Part shown: in pieces, positions 32,571-34,334 of the stretch
How positions within the stretch are numbered: the stretch's first letter is position 1
How the letters are laid out: each line of letters starts with the position of its first letter
Assembly (NCBI GenBank): GCA_024697785.1
Contig: JAILEU010000095.1
Span: forward strand, 1-34,334
Reading direction: 5' to 3'
DNA length: 34,334 nucleotides
From: Bacteroidaceae bacterium
GTDB lineage: Bacteria > Bacteroidota > Bacteroidia > Bacteroidales > Bacteroidaceae
Notes under the pieces: model-generated
Told to the model about the DNA's origin: nothing
The model's database searches: none
Seen by the model: only the letters and a program-made list of their open reading frames with translations
Made by a program: the position numbers and the translations under genes

Positions 32571-32588
32571 ACAAATGAAATAAAGTAT

Positions 32589-32924
32589 ATGGAAACAACC
32601 AGACAGAACAAAATTGCGCGCCTCATTCAGAAGGAGCTGAGCGACATTTTCCTCCTTCAGGCCAAGTCCATGAACGGCGTCATCGTCTCTGTGACGAACG
32701 TCCGCATCTCGCCCGACCTCAGCATAGCCCATGCCTACGTCAGCGTATTCCCCTCCGCCAAGTCCGAGGAGATTGTCGGCAACCTCAACGCCAACATGAA
32801 GAGCATCCGCTACGAGCTCGGCACACGCGTCCGCTACCAGCTACGCATCATCCCCGAGCTCAAGTTCCACCTCGACGACTCGCTCGACTATCTTGAGCAC
32901 ATCGACGAACTGCTGAAGAAGTGA
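32589..32924 (+). CDS. rbfA: 30S ribosome-binding factor RbfA
   Basis: Cold-shock and 16S rRNA maturation factor of the 30S subunit. 111 residues, with the KH-like order TRQNKIARLIQKELSDIFL, VSVTNVRISPDLSIAHAYVSVFP, then MKSIRYELGTRVRYQLRIIPELKFHLDDSLDYLEHIDELL. Its TGA overlaps the GTG of the permease gene. Confidence 0.95.
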   Translation: METTRQNKIARLIQKELSDIFLLQAKSMNGVIVSVTNVRISPDLSIAHAYVSVFPSAKSEEIVGNLNANMKSIRYELGTRVRYQLRIIPELKFHLDDSLDYLEHIDELLKK

Positions 32925-34165
32925 AGTATCCCTTCTACCACTACATCGCACGGCGCTACCTCTTCTCGCGCAAGAGCATGGGTGCCATCAACATCATCTC
33001 GGCCGTCAGTGTGTGCGGGGTGACGCTGGCCACGCTGGCCCTCATCTGCACCCTATCGGTGTTCAACGGCTTCCACAACCTGGTGGAGAGCATGTTCACC
33101 CACTTCGACCCTGAGCTGCGCATCGAGGCCGCGCGCGGCAAAAAGTTCGTGCCGACGGACAGCCTGCTCGCCGCCCTGCGCGGCCTGCCCGACATCGACG
33201 TCGTCTCGCCGACGCTCGAGGACCAGGCTATGGCGCAGTACAAGGACCGCCAGACGATGGTCACCGTCAAGGGCGTGGGCGACGACTTCCTCGCCCTCAC
33301 CACCTTCAGCGACATCCTTATCGGCGAAGCCCCCTTCATGCTTTCAGACGATGCCTTCGACTACGGCATCCTCGGCGTGCAGATCCCCCATATCCTCGGC
33401 AGCGGCCTCCATTTCATCGACCCCCTCACACTCTACGCCCCCCGTCGCGGCACGCGCGTCAACCTCGCTAACCCCCTCCAGAACGTCACCTCGCTCTCCC
33501 TCTACAACCCAGGCCTGGTCTTCTGTGTCAATCAGGAGAAGTACGACGCCTCGTACGTTGTCACTTCGCTCGACTTTGCCCGCCGCCTGTTCGGCGAGCC
33601 CGCCGCCGTCACCGCCCTCGAACTGCGCACCTCCCCCGGTAGCAGCATTCCCCGCGTAAAGCGGCAGCTGAGCCGTCTCCTCGGCCCCGACTATGTCATC
33701 AAAGACCGCTACGAGCAGCAGGCCGACGTCTATCGCATCGTCAGCGTCGAGAAGTTCATCTCATACCTCTTCCTCAGCTTCATCCTGCTCATCGCCTGCT
33801 TCAACATCATTGGCAGCGTCTCGATGCTGATTCTCGACAAGCGTCCCGATCTGGGCACCCTGCGCAGCCTGGGCGCCACCGACGGTCAGCTCGCACGCAT
33901 CTTTATCCACGAAGCTCACCTCATCGCCCTTGCCGGAGCCCTGATAGGTCTGGTGTTGGGCACCCTTCTCTGTCTCGGACAGCAGCGCTTCGGCTGGCTC
34001 ACCCTTGGCGGCAGCGGCGCATTCGTCATCGAAGCCTACCCCGTCAGCGTCCATCTCACCGACGTCCTCCTCGTCCTCGTTACCGTCGTCGTCGTCAGCG
34101 CCCTCGCCGTACGCATCCCCGTCCGTCGTCTTGCACGCCGCGCCGTACAGAAAACCGACGAGTGA
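32921..34165 (+). CDS. FtsX/LolE-type ABC transporter permease
   Basis: 414-residue inner-membrane protein of the LolC/LolE/MacB permease family, which in LolCDE extracts lipoproteins for the outer membrane. Starts with GTG inside the rbfA stop (GTGA), so translation is coupled. Topology: one helix near residues 20-45 (INIISAVSVCGVTLATLALICTLSVFNGF), a large periplasmic MacB-like domain (about 50-265), then three helices (about 275-300, 320-345, 370-395). The FtsX coupling motif LDKRPDLGTLRSLGATDGQLARIFIHEA lies at about 303-330. No ATPase gene is in the window, so assignment to LolC or LolE is not possible. Confidence 0.88.
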   Translation: MKYPFYHYIARRYLFSRKSMGAINIISAVSVCGVTLATLALICTLSVFNGFHNLVESMFTHFDPELRIEAARGKKFVPTDSLLAALRGLPDIDVVSPTLEDQAMAQYKDRQTMVTVKGVGDDFLALTTFSDILIGEAPFMLSDDAFDYGILGVQIPHILGSGLHFIDPLTLYAPRRGTRVNLANPLQNVTSLSLYNPGLVFCVNQEKYDASYVVTSLDFARRLFGEPAAVTALELRTSPGSSIPRVKRQLSRLLGPDYVIKDRYEQQADVYRIVSVEKFISYLFLSFILLIACFNIIGSVSMLILDKRPDLGTLRSLGATDGQLARIFIHEAHLIALAGALIGLVLGTLLCLGQQRFGWLTLGGSGAFVIEAYPVSVHLTDVLLVLVTVVVVSALAVRIPVRRLARRAVQKTDE

Positions 34166-34216
34166 CGACATCTTTGCAGCAGAGAGTAAGGGTACGGATG
34201 CCATTTCAAAAAAAAT

Positions 34217-34247
34217 TTTGCATAGTCGTATTTTTATACTACCTTCG
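34217..34247 (+). promoter_or_regulatory. Promoter reading off the right edge
   Basis: TTTG at 34217-34220, 19 bases, TACCTTCG at 34240-34247: full Bacteroidota pattern. The gene it serves lies beyond the window. Confidence 0.7.
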
Positions 34248-34260
34248 CGGCGATTTTTAA

Positions 34261-34334
34261 AATTAGGAATTAGGAATTAGGAATTAGGAATTAGGAATTA
34301 GGAATTAGGAATTAGGAATTAGGAATTAGGAATT
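34261..34334. repeat. AATTAGG heptanucleotide array, cut by the window edge
   Basis: At least 10.5 uninterrupted identical copies of AATTAGG, starting 13 bases after the -7 box above and so inside the predicted 5' leader. No variation between units; total length unknown. Confidence 0.95.

Overview
The window comes from a Bacteroidota genome, most likely a GC-rich member of the Prevotellaceae or related Bacteroidales. Four things point there: a type IX secretion system (T9SS) core operon (porP-gldK-gldL-gldM-gldN); two BspA-like leucine-rich-repeat surface proteins ending in T9SS-type sorting tails; N-termini typical of Bacteroidota lipoproteins; and repeated Bacteroidota-type promoters (TTTG, 19-21 bp, TAnnTTTG) in front of genes. 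No tRNA, rRNA, CRISPR array or intact transposase gene was seen.

Layout. 1-6550: start of a leftward gene, then the rightward T9SS operon and its terminator. 6567-7468: HIT hydrolase and greA (leftward), separated by a telomere-like repeat. 7469-7968: a duplicated greA promoter block and a nested palindromic repeat. 7969-12869: a 1055-residue TPR protein and an outer-membrane barrel, translationally coupled, with palindromic repeats inserted in frame in the TPR gene. 12870-13582: non-coding and repeat-rich (two 21-bp tandem arrays, one 300-bp inverted-repeat element). 13583-19977: leftward envelope genes, namely a membrane-tethered TPR/HTH regulator, a BspA-like protein, a small barrel protein and an unknown secreted protein. 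20161-22973: OmpA/TPR lipoprotein and dprA. 22974-23608: non-coding, holding a 47-bp fossil of TPR coding sequence and a hairpin repeat. 23609-27702: rightward operon of membrane protein, winged-helix regulator, second BspA-like protein and a 58-residue peptide. 27889-31405: S9 peptidase and xerD (leftward). 31481-34165: aroQ, O-methyltransferase, rbfA and a LolC/E-type permease (rightward). The right edge holds a promoter followed by a heptanucleotide array.

How the parts fit. The T9SS core would supply the export machine; the two BspA-like proteins carry tails that look like its cargo signals. Each BspA-like gene has its own adjacent regulator. The TPR/HTH regulator gene and the neighbouring BspA gene share an identical 20-bp direct-repeat element at exactly the same distance upstream of their promoters, which is the strongest candidate for an undescribed regulatory circuit here. 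A second theme is a group of short tandem repeats with 6-8 bp units (TTAGGG, AATTAGG, GGAGTTCA, AGACTTTC-like) at gene borders and, in two genes, inside the reading frame.
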